From positions 2,817,001-2,881,000 of the forward strand of contig NZ_CP034783.1 of the NCBI RefSeq assembly GCF_006094435.1: a DNA stretch of 64,000 bases. The letters are read 5' to 3'. The translations under genes and the position numbers were made by a program. The DNA is from Pseudomonas sp. MPC6 (lineage in GTDB: Bacteria > Pseudomonadota > Gammaproteobacteria > Pseudomonadales > Pseudomonadaceae). Position 1 is the stretch's first letter. Every line of letters starts with the position of its first letter. Positions 35,735 to 45,813 of this stretch are shown in pieces. The notes beneath the pieces are model-generated. The model made no database searches. It was not told the DNA's origin and saw only the letters and a program-made list of their open reading frames with translations.

Positions 35735-36832
35735 TTACTGACCGAGCTTCACCCGCGTCCACCCCCGGGTCATCACCCGCTGCACGCCAATCGGCATATC
35801 CGGAATCGCATACAAGGTCGCCATCACCGCCTGCGATGGATACGACCCCGGATCATCGCGAATCGCCTCATCGACCAAAGGCGTCGCCGCCGCGTTGGCA
35901 TTGCTGTAGCCGATGTTGTTGGTGATCTCGGCGATGATGTCCGGGCGCATCAGGAAGTTCATGAACAGGTAGGCGTTGTCCACGTTCGCCGCATCCCGCG
36001 GGATGGCGACCATGTCGTAGAAACTGCCGGCGCCTTCTTTGGGAATGCTGTAGTCGATTTTCACCTTGTCGCCGGCTTCCTGCGCGCGAGCCTTGGCTTG
36101 CAGCACATCGCCGGAGTAACCGACGGCGACGCAGATGTTGCCATTGGCCAGGTCCGAGATGTACTTCGACGAATGAAAGTAAGCCACCGACGGGCGGATC
36201 TTCATGAACAGGGCTTCGGCTTCGGCGATCTGCGCCTTGTCCTGGGAGTTCACCGGATAGCCCAGGTAGTGCAGGGCGGCCGGGAGCATCTCGGTTGGCG
36301 AATCGAGGAAACTGATGCCGCACGCCTTCAGTTTTTCGGCGTTTTCCGGTTTGAACAGCAGATCCCAGGAATTGGTCGGCGCGTTGGCACCCAGCACTTG
36401 CTTGACCTTGTCCGGGTTGAAACCGATGCCGATCGAGCCCCACATGTAGGGGAAGGCATGGCCGTTATCCGGATCGCTGGCGGAAGCGTTTTTCAGCAGG
36501 ACCGGGTTGAGGTTTTTCCAGTTCGTCAGTTTCGACTTGTCCAGTTCCTGATAGACCCCGGCCTTGATCTGCTTGGCCAGGAAACTGTTGGACGGCACCA
36601 CGATGTCGTAGCCGGATTTGCCGGCCAGCAGCCGTGCTTCGAGGGTTTCGTTACTGTCGAACACATCGTAGGTCACGCGGATGCCGGTCTCGTCTTCGAA
36701 CTTCTTGACGGTGTCCGGCGCGATGTAATCCGACCAGTTGTAGACGTGCAGTACCTTGTCATTGGCCTGGGCGCCGGTAACCATTGCGCCCAATAAGGAC
36801 AGTGTCAGCAGAGTCCTGCCAAACATTTTCAT
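35735..36832 (-). CDS. potF: Putrescine ABC transporter, periplasmic binding protein
   Basis: 365 aa. Sec signal peptide ([20 protein letters not shown], cleaved near AQA-N). The start of the mature protein, [20 protein letters not shown], is the PotF/SpuD signature, and [29 protein letters not shown] and [17 protein letters not shown] follow. It delivers putrescine or spermidine to PotGHI. Last gene of potGHIF, separated from potI by a REP pair that may lower or stabilise the 3' messages. GGAGTTGTACCG precedes the ATG. Confidence 0.93.
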   Translation of the reverse strand: MKMFGRTLLTLSLLGAMVTGAQANDKVLHVYNWSDYIAPDTVKKFEDETGIRVTYDVFDSNETLEARLLAGKSGYDIVVPSNSFLAKQIKAGVYQELDKSKLTNWKNLNPVLLKNASASDPDNGHAFPYMWGSIGIGFNPDKVKQVLGANAPTNSWDLLFKPENAEKLKACGISFLDSPTEMLPAALHYLGYPVNSQDKAQIAEAEALFMKIRPSVAYFHSSKYISDLANGNICVAVGYSGDVLQAKARAQEAGDKVKIDYSIPKEGAGSFYDMVAIPRDAANVDNAYLFMNFLMRPDIIAEITNNIGYSNANAAATPLVDEAIRDDPGSYPSQAVMATLYAIPDMPIGVQRVMTRGWTRVKLGQ

Positions 36833-36879
36833 CGGTACAACTCCAATTCTTTTCTTATTCAAAAATCATACACGCCCAC

Positions 36880-36980
36880 TGTAGGAGCGAGCTTGCTCGC
36901 GATGGACTTCAACGATGATGTGGGCTGCCTGAATTAACGCGGCGTCCTTGAGCCCATCGCGAGCAAGCTCGCTCCTACAG
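36880..36980. repeat. REP pair between potI and potF
   Basis: Inverted arms tgtaggagcgagcttgctcg and complement inside what is probably one transcript. The position suggests an effect on relative potF and potGHI message levels. Confidence 0.9.
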
Positions 36981-36989
36981 GGGGCGGCA

Positions 36990-37874
36990 CTAGGCCGTGG
37001 CTTCTGCCAGTTGCTTTTGCGGTTGCTGCCAGGATTCGCTGGCGGTCTGGTCCATCGCTTCCTGAATCGCCCGTTTGCGGGTGGCTTCTGCACGACGGCT
37101 GAAATACCAGACCATGAAGGTCACGATCGATACCGCCAGCAAAATCAGGCTGGCCACGGCGTTGATCTCCGGTTTCACTCCCAGGCGCACCGCCGAGAAC
37201 ACTTCCATCGGCAAGGTCGTCGAACCCGGGCCCGAGACGAAGCTCGCCAGCACCAGGTCATCCAGCGACAGGGCAAACGACATCATGCCGCCCGCCGCCA
37301 GAGACGGCGCGATCATCGGAATGGTGATCAGGAAAAACACCTTGAACGGCTTCGCCCCGAGGTCCATGGCCGCTTCTTCGATGGACAGGTCCAGCTCGCG
37401 AAGGCGGGCGGAGACTACCACCGCGACATACGCGGCACAAAAGGTGGTGTGGGCGATCCAGATCGTGACGATGCCACGCTCCATCGGCCAGCCGATCAAT
37501 TGCGCCATGGCCACGAACAGCAGCAACAGCGACAGACCGGTGATCACTTCCGGCATCACCAGGGGCGCCGTCACCAGGCCACCGAACAAGGTGCGGCCCT
37601 TGAAGCGCGTCACCCGGGTCAGCACAAACGCCGCCAGGGTCCCCAGCGCCACCGCGGCAATCGCGGTGTAGCAGGCGATTTCCAGCGAGCGCACCACCGA
37701 GCCCATCAGTTGCGAGTTGTCGAGCAGGCCGGCGTACCACTTGAACGACCAGCCACCCCACACCGTCACCAGTTTCGAGGCGTTGAACGAGTAGATCACC
37801 AGGATCAGCATCGGCAGGTAGATAAACGACAGGCCGAAAATCAGCATGAACTTTGAAAATCCGAAGCGTTTCAT
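36990..37874 (-). CDS. potI: Putrescine ABC transporter permease
   Basis: 294 aa, six predicted spans, with the EAA loop EEAAMDLGAKPFKVFFLITI that contacts the ATPase. Opens MKRFGFSKFMLIFGLSFIYL. Its ATG overlaps the potH stop by four bases. Pairs with PotH to form the membrane channel. Confidence 0.93.
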   Translation of the reverse strand: MKRFGFSKFMLIFGLSFIYLPMLILVIYSFNASKLVTVWGGWSFKWYAGLLDNSQLMGSVVRSLEIACYTAIAAVALGTLAAFVLTRVTRFKGRTLFGGLVTAPLVMPEVITGLSLLLLFVAMAQLIGWPMERGIVTIWIAHTTFCAAYVAVVVSARLRELDLSIEEAAMDLGAKPFKVFFLITIPMIAPSLAAGGMMSFALSLDDLVLASFVSGPGSTTLPMEVFSAVRLGVKPEINAVASLILLAVSIVTFMVWYFSRRAEATRKRAIQEAMDQTASESWQQPQKQLAEATA

Positions 37875-38785
37875 CCCCGACCCTCCATCTCTTTGGCCTG
37901 GCTACGGTTGAACAACAGGATCGGCACAATCAGGATCAACAGCATCACCACCGCCAGGGCGGACGCCACCGGCCAGTCGCGGTTGTTGAAGAACTCCTGC
38001 CACAGCACACGACCGATCATCAGGGTTTCGGGACCGCCCAACAGTTCCGGAATCACGAACTCGCCGACCACCGGAATGAATACCAGCATGGCGCCGGCGA
38101 TGATGCCGTTCCTGGCCAGCGGCACGGTGATTTTCCAGAAGTTGTTGAAGTTGCTCGAGCCCAGGTCGGACGCGGCTTCCAGCAGGCTTTGATCGTGCTT
38201 GACCAGGTTGGCGTACAGCGGCAGCACCATGAACGGCAAGTACGCGTAAACAACCCCGATATAGACCGCGGTGTTGGTGTTGAGGATCTCGATCGGGTGG
38301 TCGGTCAGCCCGGTCCACATCAGGAACCCGTTGAGCAAACCGTTGTTGCTGAGGATGCCCATCCACGCGTAGACCCGGATCAGGATCGCGGTCCAGGTCG
38401 GCATCATGATCAGCAACAACAGAACGTTCTGGGTTTCCTTGTTGGCCTTGGTGATCGCGTAGGCCATCGGGAAGCCGAGCACCAGGCACATCAGCGTGCT
38501 GAAAAACGCGACCTTCAGCGAGCCGAAGTAAGCCGAGATGTACAACTCATCCTGGGTCAGCAGCGAGTAGTTGCCGAGGTTCAGCAGCAGCTCGAATTTC
38601 TGCTCGGCGAAGGTGTAGATCTCGGAGTAGGGAGGAATGGCCAGCGCCGCTTCCGAGAAGCTGATCTTCATCACCAGGAAGAACGGCAGCAGGAAAAACA
38701 GGCACAGCCAGAGGAACGGAATCCCGATGACGAGCTTGCGACCACTCGGCATCAGCCGCAGGAACTGCTGATTGAGTGTGTTCAT
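37871..38785 (-). CDS. potH: Putrescine ABC transporter permease
   Basis: 304 aa, six spans, EAA loop EAASDLGSSNFNNFWKITVP. The start MNTLNQQFLRLMPSGRK overlaps the potG stop by four bases (ATGA); a longer frame runs into potG. Membrane channel half. Confidence 0.93.
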   Translation of the reverse strand: MNTLNQQFLRLMPSGRKLVIGIPFLWLCLFFLLPFFLVMKISFSEAALAIPPYSEIYTFAEQKFELLLNLGNYSLLTQDELYISAYFGSLKVAFFSTLMCLVLGFPMAYAITKANKETQNVLLLLIMMPTWTAILIRVYAWMGILSNNGLLNGFLMWTGLTDHPIEILNTNTAVYIGVVYAYLPFMVLPLYANLVKHDQSLLEAASDLGSSNFNNFWKITVPLARNGIIAGAMLVFIPVVGEFVIPELLGGPETLMIGRVLWQEFFNNRDWPVASALAVVMLLILIVPILLFNRSQAKEMEGRG

Positions 38786-39924
38786 GAGCGCAGTACCACG
38801 CCGCTGTCGTCTTCCCACCACACGTAGACCTTGTCGTCCCAGGTCGGACGCGCGCCACGGCGTTCGGCGTTGGCCATGAACGACTGCACCACTTTGCCCC
38901 CGGGCAGCTCGACGTAAAACACCGAGTGGCCGCCGAGATAGGCGATGTCATGCACCTTGCCGCTGGACCAGTTGTAGCGGGTCTCGGGCTGGGTGGTGCT
39001 GACCAGCAGTTTTTCCGGGCGGATGGCGTAGGTGATCGACTTGTCCTGCACCGAGGTGCTGACGCCGTGGCCGACGTAGATCTTCTGCTCCAGATCCTTG
39101 CTGTGAATGATCGCGTGACCTTCCAGGTCCTCGACCACGGTGCCCTCAAAGGCGTTCACGTTGCCGATGAACTCGCAGACCATGCGGCTGACCGGCGCTT
39201 CATAGATGTCCACCGGGCTGCCGATCTGCGCGATCCAGCCCAGGTGCATGATCGCAATGCGCTGGGCCATGGTCATGGCCTCTTCCTGGTCGTGGGTCAC
39301 CATCACGCACGTCACGCCGACGCGCTCGATGATCTCGACCAGCTCAAGCTGCATCTGCGAGCGCAGCTTCTTGTCCAGCGCGCCCATCGGTTCATCCAGC
39401 AGCAACAGCTTCGGACGCTTGGCCAGGGAGCGGGCGAGGGCCACACGCTGACGCTGACCACCGGACAACTGGTGGGGTTTGCGTTTGGCGTATTGGGTCA
39501 TGTGCACCAGGCGCAGCATCTCTTCCACGCGGGCGTCGATTTCACTGGCGGGCAAACGGTCCTGCTTCAGGCCGAAGGCGATGTTCTGCGCCACCGTCAT
39601 ATGCGGGAACAGCGCGTAGGACTGGAACATCATGTTGATCGGCCGTTCGTACGGCGGCATGTCGGTGATGTCCACGCCATCGAGCAGAATCCGCCCTTCG
39701 GTCGGGCGCTCGAAGCCGGCGAGCATGCGCAGCAGCGTCGATTTACCCGAGCCGGAACCGCCGAGCAGGGCGAAGATTTCCCCTTGATGGATCTCAAGCG
39801 AGACATCGTCCACTGCGGTGGTTTCGTCGAATTTCTTGGTGACGCGGTCGATTTTCACCAGCACCTTTTTCGGTGCCTGGTGACCTTCAAGAGCCTTCCT
39901 GTAGACGCTGGAGGCGTTTGCCAT
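38782..39924 (-). CDS. potG: Putrescine ABC transporter ATPase
   Basis: 380 aa. Walker A GGSGSGKST, signature LSGGQRQRVALARSLAKRP, Walker B LLLLDEPMGALD and the switch His in VMVTHDQEEAM are all present, followed by a C-terminal TOBE regulatory domain (YAIRPEKLLVS). Couples ATP hydrolysis to polyamine uptake. The start MANASSVYRKA follows GGGAGTTTCAC. First gene of the operon; divergent from nothing, as puuD lies upstream on the same strand. Confidence 0.95.
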   Translation of the reverse strand: MANASSVYRKALEGHQAPKKVLVKIDRVTKKFDETTAVDDVSLEIHQGEIFALLGGSGSGKSTLLRMLAGFERPTEGRILLDGVDITDMPPYERPINMMFQSYALFPHMTVAQNIAFGLKQDRLPASEIDARVEEMLRLVHMTQYAKRKPHQLSGGQRQRVALARSLAKRPKLLLLDEPMGALDKKLRSQMQLELVEIIERVGVTCVMVTHDQEEAMTMAQRIAIMHLGWIAQIGSPVDIYEAPVSRMVCEFIGNVNAFEGTVVEDLEGHAIIHSKDLEQKIYVGHGVSTSVQDKSITYAIRPEKLLVSTTQPETRYNWSSGKVHDIAYLGGHSVFYVELPGGKVVQSFMANAERRGARPTWDDKVYVWWEDDSGVVLRS

Positions 39925-40241
39925 GTGAAACTCCCAACAGGTTTCAGTCGTCGGGCCAACGCGGCCTGACTTAAGAGTGGATTGCAAGCCCGGGTCACCC
40001 CCTGTAGGAGCTGGCTTGCCAGCGAAGGCGTCCTTTCAGCCAACAATGATGTCGACTGGAAGGGCCCCTTCGCTGGCAAGCCAGCTCCTACAGGGGAGCG
40101 TGTCGCCCTGGGCTTATTCGGCACCGCCGTCCTGGCTGCCTGTTCGTACTTGTTGTTATTGCAGTGTGTTGTTGTCGCAAGTCACGGACGCGCAAAGGCA
40201 CGCCCGCCTGACTCGCGGGGGCATTAAAAGGGTGTTTTAAG
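39925..40241. repeat. Gene-free stretch between puuD and potG with a REP pair
   Basis: The REP pair is at 40003-40092 (tgtaggagctggcttgccag and complement). The remaining bases must hold the potG promoter, but no operator was recognised. No ORF is credible. Confidence 0.85.
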
Positions 40242-41003
40242 TCAGCGCCTGTTACGCAACGCGGCCCGTCGCTGGCACGCCTCGCCAAACGCCTGGAAAA
40301 TACTCAAATAAGGAGGATTGGCCAGCACCTGCCATTCCGGATGCCACTGCACCCCAACGGCGAAGGCCTTACTGTGCTCCACCGAAATCGCCTCGATCAA
40401 ACCGTCCGGCGCCACCGCTTCCGAGCGCAGGCCAGGAGCCAATCGATCAATGCCCTGACTGTGAATCGAATTGACCTGGAACACCGGCGGCAGATTCAGC
40501 GCTTCGAACACGCCGCCCGGCTGCACCGTCACCGCATGCGCCGGTGCGTATTGCACCGCCAGCTCCGGACTGTCCGCTTCGCGGTGATCGAGCATGCCCG
40601 GCAATTCATGCACCTTCTGGTGCAGGCTGCCGCCGAACGCCACGTTCATTTCCTGAAAACCGCGGCAGATGCCGAGCACCGGAACACCGGCGGCGATGGC
40701 TGCACGCAATAAAGGAAGGGTGGTGGCATCCCGCGCCGGATCATGATCCGTGCCGGGGGCGCTGGCCGGGCCTTGATAGTGGAAGGGTTCCACATTCGAC
40801 GGCGAGCCGGTGAGCAACAGACCGTCGAGCTGCGCGAGCAGGTCCTCGATATCGGTCAGGTCGCCCAGGGAAGGAATGACCACAGGCAGCCCCGGAGCCG
40901 CGACGCTGACAGCACGCAAGTACTTGTCGCCGCTGACGTGGTAGGGGTGCAGGCCAATCTGTTTGACGCAGGCTGTAACGCCGATCAATGGCTTGAGTGC
41001 CAT
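40242..41003 (-). CDS. puuD: Gamma-glutamyl-GABA hydrolase (class I glutamine amidotransferase-like)
   Basis: 253 aa peptidase C26-type fold. The nucleophile Cys is in VLGICRGFQEMNVAFGG, and the catalytic His/Glu in VGVQWHPEWQ. It releases GABA and glutamate at the end of the gamma-glutamyl putrescine route (called SpuA in P. aeruginosa). The start MALKPLIGV follows CGAGGTGATAAAA. Divergent from puuA across 280 bp with two PuuR-like sites. Confidence 0.92.
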   Translation of the reverse strand: MALKPLIGVTACVKQIGLHPYHVSGDKYLRAVSVAAPGLPVVIPSLGDLTDIEDLLAQLDGLLLTGSPSNVEPFHYQGPASAPGTDHDPARDATTLPLLRAAIAAGVPVLGICRGFQEMNVAFGGSLHQKVHELPGMLDHREADSPELAVQYAPAHAVTVQPGGVFEALNLPPVFQVNSIHSQGIDRLAPGLRSEAVAPDGLIEAISVEHSKAFAVGVQWHPEWQVLANPPYLSIFQAFGEACQRRAALRNRR

Positions 41004-41064
41004 TTTTATCACCTCGAAGTTTCACACTTGAACGAGCTTTTCCGGAGCTTAGCCTTGTTGATTT

Positions 41065-41073
41065 TAATTAACA
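41065..41073 (+). promoter_or_regulatory. Candidate PuuR operator, copy 1
   Basis: TAATTAACA matches 8 of 9 bases of the TAATGAACA core of the E. coli PuuR site (AAAATATAATGAACA), preceded by a T-rich ATTT. It lies 62 bp upstream of puuD. Confidence 0.45.
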
Positions 41074-41259
41074 ACTCTCATGTAAAAAATTCTAAACGCC
41101 GCACGTCAGGTACTGATGGATTACGCGGTGCCCAAGGCTGATCTGGCACTTTCGCGCCCAGAAAACGCCAGAAAATAAAGGTTGAAAGGCCAAGTGTTCG
41201 CTATTGACTTCACTTTGCCTTTCGGATTGACTGGGCTCGTGACAAGGTAGTGAACATAA

Positions 41260-41268
41260 TAATTAACA
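41260..41268 (+). promoter_or_regulatory. Candidate PuuR operator, copy 2
   Basis: TAATTAACA again, within ACATAATAATTAACAGC, 15 bp before the puuA start. The same 9-mer in the same orientation occurs at 41065. Repression of puuA and puuD by PuuR is the expected result. Confidence 0.48.
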
Positions 41269-41283
41269 GCGAATAGGTGCATC

Positions 41284-42660
41284 ATGTCGGTCCCTCTGCG
41301 TACCGTTCAACTCAACGAAGCAAACGCATTCCTTAAGAAATATCCTGAGGTTTTGTACGTCGACCTTCTGATTGCGGATATGAACGGTGTGGTGCGCGGC
41401 AAGCGCATCGAGCGCACCAGTCTTCATAAGGTTTACGAAAAAGGCATCAACCTCCCGGCGTCACTGTTTGCTCTGGACATCAACGGTTCCACGGTGGAAA
41501 GCACCGGCCTGGGTCTGGACATCGGTGACTCAGACCGAATCTGCTTCCCCATCCCTGATACGCTCAGCATCGAGCCCTGGCAGAAGCGCCCGACTGCGCA
41601 ACTGCTAATGACCATGCACGAACTCGAAGGCCAGCCGTTCTTCGCTGACCCGCGCGAAGTGCTGCGTCAGGTGGTGAGCAAATTCGATGCGATGGGCCTG
41701 ACCATCTGCGCCGCGTTCGAACTCGAGTTCTACCTGATCGACCAGGACAACGTGAACGGTCGCCCGCAATCGCCACGCTCGCCAGTGTCCGGCAAACGTC
41801 CGATCTCGACCCAGGTGTACCTGATCGACGACCTGGACGAATACGTCGACTGCCTGCAAGACATCCTCGAAGGCGCGAAAGAGCAGGGCATTCCTGCGGA
41901 CGCCATCGTCAAGGAAAGCGCCCCGGCGCAGTTCGAAGTGAACCTGCATCACGTCAATGACCCGATCAAGGCGTGCGATTACGCGGTGTTGCTCAAGCGT
42001 CTGGTGAAGAACATCGCCTACGACCACGAGATGGACACCACCTTCATGGCCAAGCCGTATCCGGGCCAGGCCGGTAATGGTTTGCACGTGCACATTTCGA
42101 TACTCGACAAGGAAGGCAACAACATCTTTGCCAGCGAGGATCCCGAGCAGAACGCCGCGCTGCGACACGCGATCGGCGGTGTGCTCGAGACCCTGCCGGC
42201 GCAGATGGCGTTCCTGTGCCCGAACGTCAACTCGTACCGGCGTTTTGGCGCGCAGTTTTATGTGCCGAACTCGCCGAGCTGGGGCATCGACAACCGTACC
42301 GTCGCGGTGCGTGTGCCGACCGGTTCGCCAGATTCCGTGCGCATCGAACACCGGGTTGCCGGCGCCGACGCCAACCCGTACCTGCTGATGGCCTCGGTCC
42401 TGGCCGGTATCCACCACGGCCTGACCAACGAAATCGAACCGGGCGCCCCGGTGGAAGGCAACAGCTACGAGCAGAACGAGCAGAGCCTGCCGAACAACCT
42501 GCGCGACGCCCTGCGCGAGCTGGACGACAGCGAAGTCATGTCGCGCTACATCGACCCGATGTACATCGACGTGTTCGTGGCGTGCAAGGAAAGCGAACTG
42601 GCCGAGTTCGAGAACTCCATCTCCGACCTTGAGTACAACTGGTACCTGCACACGGTTTGA
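41284..42660 (+). CDS. puuA: Gamma-glutamylputrescine synthetase (glutamine synthetase family)
   Basis: 458 aa. N-terminal beta-grasp VDLLIADMNGVVRGKRI, catalytic domain with CAAFELEFYLID, KESAPAQFEVNLHHV, GNGLHVHISILD and VRIEHRVAGADANPY. It glutamylates putrescine with ATP, the first step of the pathway (SpuB/PauA type). Divergent from puuD; followed after a REP pair by puuC and puuB. Start ATG with AGGTGCATC upstream. Confidence 0.93.
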   Translation: MSVPLRTVQLNEANAFLKKYPEVLYVDLLIADMNGVVRGKRIERTSLHKVYEKGINLPASLFALDINGSTVESTGLGLDIGDSDRICFPIPDTLSIEPWQKRPTAQLLMTMHELEGQPFFADPREVLRQVVSKFDAMGLTICAAFELEFYLIDQDNVNGRPQSPRSPVSGKRPISTQVYLIDDLDEYVDCLQDILEGAKEQGIPADAIVKESAPAQFEVNLHHVNDPIKACDYAVLLKRLVKNIAYDHEMDTTFMAKPYPGQAGNGLHVHISILDKEGNNIFASEDPEQNAALRHAIGGVLETLPAQMAFLCPNVNSYRRFGAQFYVPNSPSWGIDNRTVAVRVPTGSPDSVRIEHRVAGADANPYLLMASVLAGIHHGLTNEIEPGAPVEGNSYEQNEQSLPNNLRDALRELDDSEVMSRYIDPMYIDVFVACKESELAEFENSISDLEYNWYLHTV

Positions 42661-42707
42661 TGGGCCTGAGCGGTGGGGCATCTTTATTGATGTCGCCTGA
42701 CCCACCG

Positions 42708-42806
42708 CTTTCGCTGGCAAGCCAGCTCCTACAGTTGATCTGTGTCGTTCACACCTTTTGTGTACGACACAACTCCCCTGTAGGAGCTGGCTTGCCAGCG
42801 AAGGCG
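42708..42806. repeat. REP pair between puuA and puuC
   Basis: Arms tttcgctggcaagccagctc and gtaggagctggcttgccagc enclose about 45 bp that contains its own small inverted repeat (gtcgttcacac/tgtacgacac). Confidence 0.9.
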
Positions 42807-42889
42807 CCAGACCAGTCACCACCAATGCCCTGGCACTCGAATACCCATCGGCACGACAACCCAACATTCCTCTGCGTCGAGTCACAACC

Positions 42890-44380
42890 ATGACAAACAC
42901 TCGCAGCGACTGGGAACAACGCTTCCAGTCCCTAACCATAGAAAGCCGCGCCTTCATCGACGGCCAATACCGCCCGGCACTCAGCGGTGACACCTTCGAA
43001 TGCATCAGCCCGGTCGACGGTCGCTTCCTGGCCAACGTCGCCAGCACCGACGAAGCCGACGCCAATGCGGCGGTCGCCGTCGCGCGTCGCAGCTTCGAAT
43101 CCGGCATCTGGGCGCGGTTGGCACCCGCCGAGCGAAAGCGCATCCTGATCCGCTTCGCCGACCTGATCCTGGCCAACCAGGAAGAACTCGCCCTGCTCGA
43201 AACCCTCGACATGGGCAAACCCATCAGCGACTCGATGAACATCGACATCCCGGCGACCGCCAACGCGATCCGCTGGAGCGCCGAGGCCATCGACAAGATC
43301 TACGACGAAGTCGCCGCCACGCCGCATGACCAACTCGGCCTCATCACCCGTGAACCCGCAGGCGTGGTCGCCGCCATCGTGCCGTGGAACTTCCCGCTGA
43401 TCATGGCCAGCTGGAAATTCGCCCCTGCCCTCGCAGCCGGCAACTCGTTCATCCTCAAGCCTTCGGAAAAGTCGCCACTGACCGCGATCCGCATCGCCCA
43501 GCTGGCGCTGGATGCCGGCATTCCCAAAGGTGTGTTCAACGTCCTGCCGGGCTATGGTCACACCGTCGGCAAGGCGCTGGCGTTGCACATGGACGTCGAC
43601 GTCCTGGCCTTCACCGGCTCGACCGCGATCGCCAAGCAACTGCTGATCTACGCCGGGCAAAGCAACATGAAACGCGTCTGGCTCGAAGCCGGCGGCAAAA
43701 GCCCGAACGTGGTGTTCGCCGACGCGCCGGACCTGCGCGCGGCAGCACAAGCCGCAGCCGGTGCTATCGCCTTCAACCAGGGCGAAGTCTGCACCGCCGG
43801 CTCGCGCCTGCTGGTCGAGCGCTCGATCCGCGAGCAGTTCATCCCGTTGCTGGTCGAAGCGCTGCAAGCCTGGAAACCAGGGCACGCCCTCGATCCCGAA
43901 ACCACCGTCGGCGCGGTCGTCGATCAGCGCCAACTGGACAACGTGCTGCGCTACATCCAGGTCGGCAAAGACCAGGGCGCACACCTGATCGCCGGCGGCA
44001 GCCGCACCCTCGAAAGCACCGGCGGCCTGTACGTGGAACCGGCGATCTTCGACGGCGTGACCAACGCCATGACCATCGCCCGGGAAGAAATCTTCGGCCC
44101 GGTGCTGTCGCTGATCACCTTCGACACTGAAGAAGAAGCCCTGGCCATCGCCAACGACAGCATCTTCGGCCTGGCCGCCGGCGTCTGGACCAGCAACTTG
44201 AGCAAGGCCCACACCTTCGCCCGCGGTTTGCGCGCCGGCAGCGTCTGGGTCAACCAGTACGACGGCGGCGACATGACCGCGCCGTTCGGCGGGTTCAAGC
44301 AGTCGGGTAACGGACGGGACAAATCGCTGCACGCGTTCGACAAATACACCGAACTCAAAGCGACCTGGATCAAGCTCTGA
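42890..44380 (+). CDS. puuC: Gamma-glutamyl-gamma-aminobutyraldehyde dehydrogenase
   Basis: 496 aa aldehyde dehydrogenase. Cofactor segment AAIVPWNFPLIMASWKFAPA, catalytic Glu in WLEAGGKSPNVVF and catalytic Cys in FNQGEVCTAGSRLLVE are intact. Third step of the pathway, making gamma-glutamyl-GABA (KauB/PuuC type). Start at MTNTRSDWEQRF; no strong ribosome site, and upstream in-frame codons come from the REP. Confidence 0.92.
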   Translation: MTNTRSDWEQRFQSLTIESRAFIDGQYRPALSGDTFECISPVDGRFLANVASTDEADANAAVAVARRSFESGIWARLAPAERKRILIRFADLILANQEELALLETLDMGKPISDSMNIDIPATANAIRWSAEAIDKIYDEVAATPHDQLGLITREPAGVVAAIVPWNFPLIMASWKFAPALAAGNSFILKPSEKSPLTAIRIAQLALDAGIPKGVFNVLPGYGHTVGKALALHMDVDVLAFTGSTAIAKQLLIYAGQSNMKRVWLEAGGKSPNVVFADAPDLRAAAQAAAGAIAFNQGEVCTAGSRLLVERSIREQFIPLLVEALQAWKPGHALDPETTVGAVVDQRQLDNVLRYIQVGKDQGAHLIAGGSRTLESTGGLYVEPAIFDGVTNAMTIAREEIFGPVLSLITFDTEEEALAIANDSIFGLAAGVWTSNLSKAHTFARGLRAGSVWVNQYDGGDMTAPFGGFKQSGNGRDKSLHAFDKYTELKATWIKL

Positions 44381-44432
44381 CACCTCTACAACGGCGGCCG
44401 CCGGCACATGCCAGCGGCCATCGGAGAAACCT

Positions 44433-45719
44433 ATGAAACAAACTACACATGTAAACAGCTACTACGCCGCCACCCGCAACTTCACCGGCGACTTCCCGGT
44501 ACTCGAACACGCGGTGGACTGCGACGTCTGCGTGATCGGCGCCGGCTACACCGGTTTGTCCTCGGCCCTGTTCCTCGCCGAAGCCGGCTATAGCGTCACC
44601 GTGCTCGAAGCCGCCAAAGTCGGGTTCGGCGCCAGCGGTCGCAACGGCGGCCAATTGGTCAATTCCTACAGCCGCGACGTCGACGTCATCGAAGAGCGCT
44701 ACGGCGACAAGACCGCCGAAGTCCTCGGCAGCATGATCTTCGAGGGCGCCGACATTATCCGTCAGCGCATACAGCACTACGACATCCAGTGCGACTACAA
44801 GCCGGGCGGCATCTTCGCCGCGCTGAACAAAAAGCAGCTCAAAGGCCTGGCCGAGCAAAAGAACAGCTGGGAACGCTACGGCAACAAAAACCTGAAAATG
44901 CTCGACGCGACCGAGATCAAACGCGAAGTCGGCTGCGACAACTACGTCGGCGGCCTGCTCGACCTGCAGGGCGGCCACATCCACCCGCTGAACCTGGCCC
45001 TCGGCGAAGCCTCGGCCATCATCGGCCTCGGCGGCAAGATCTACGAACAATCCGCCGCCGTGGAAATCACCTACGGCGAACCGATCACGGTGCGCACCGC
45101 CAAAGGCCTGGTCCGCGCCAAATACCTGCTGATCGCCGGCAACGCCTACTTGCCGCAAGACCTCGACAACCGCGTCACGCGCAAAAGCATGCCCTGCGGC
45201 TCGCAAATCGTCGTCACCGAGCCGTTATCGGAGAAGGTGGCGCGCAGCCTGATCAAAAACAACTACTGCGTCGAAGACTGCAACTACCTGCTCGACTACT
45301 ACCGCCTCACCGCCGACAACCGCCTGCTGTATGGCGGCGGCGTGGTCTATGGCGCCCGCGAACCGGACGACATCGAACAGCTGATCAAGCCAAAAATCCT
45401 CAAGACCTTCCCGCAGCTCAAGGACGTGAAGATCGACTACCGCTGGACCGGCAACTTCCTGCTGACCATGTCGCGCATGCCGCAATTCGGCCGCATCGAG
45501 AAAAACGCCTACTACATGCAAGGCTACAGCGGCCACGGCGTTACCTGCTCGCACCTGGCCGGCAAACTCATTTCGGAAATGATCCGCGGCGACGCCGAAC
45601 GCTTCGATGCCTTCGCATCCTTGCCGCACATGCCCATGCTCGGCGGCCGCACCTTCCAGGCCCCGCTCACCGCCATGGGCGCCGCGTACTACGCGCTGCG
45701 TGACCGGTTCGGGATCTAA
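44433..45719 (+). CDS. puuB: Gamma-glutamylputrescine oxidase (FAD)
   Basis: 428 aa DAO-type flavoenzyme. The dinucleotide motif VIGAGYTGLSSALFLAEAG lies at residues about 35-53, with FGASGRNGGQLVNSYSRDVD just after, and the C-terminal GYSGHGVTCSHLAGKLISE contacts FAD. It oxidises gamma-glutamylputrescine to the aldehyde used by PuuC. 52 bp after puuC. CATCGGAGAAACCT precedes the ATG. Confidence 0.93.
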   Translation: MKQTTHVNSYYAATRNFTGDFPVLEHAVDCDVCVIGAGYTGLSSALFLAEAGYSVTVLEAAKVGFGASGRNGGQLVNSYSRDVDVIEERYGDKTAEVLGSMIFEGADIIRQRIQHYDIQCDYKPGGIFAALNKKQLKGLAEQKNSWERYGNKNLKMLDATEIKREVGCDNYVGGLLDLQGGHIHPLNLALGEASAIIGLGGKIYEQSAAVEITYGEPITVRTAKGLVRAKYLLIAGNAYLPQDLDNRVTRKSMPCGSQIVVTEPLSEKVARSLIKNNYCVEDCNYLLDYYRLTADNRLLYGGGVVYGAREPDDIEQLIKPKILKTFPQLKDVKIDYRWTGNFLLTMSRMPQFGRIEKNAYYMQGYSGHGVTCSHLAGKLISEMIRGDAERFDAFASLPHMPMLGGRTFQAPLTAMGAAYYALRDRFGI

Positions 45720-45813
45720 GCCCAACCCACCCGGCGGCCACCCTCAATCCTGGCCGCCAACACCCCAGCGCAATACCGCACCACCCAAAACAGCCAGCAC
45801 CACCACACCCTCC

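Noticed and set aside
35735..36832. Calling the putrescine binding protein spuE (spermidine-specific)
   Set aside because: Only one binding-protein gene is present and ligand specificity cannot be read with confidence; the neutral potF name was used.
41141..41160. Sigma-54 type promoter (TGGCACTTTCGCGC) upstream of puuA
   Set aside because: The GG-to-GC spacing is one base short of the required ten and the -12 element is poor.
41605..44407. Long minus-strand frames (563 and 491 codons) opposite puuA and puuC
   Set aside because: Both run through REP sequence and mirror strongly supported enzymes.
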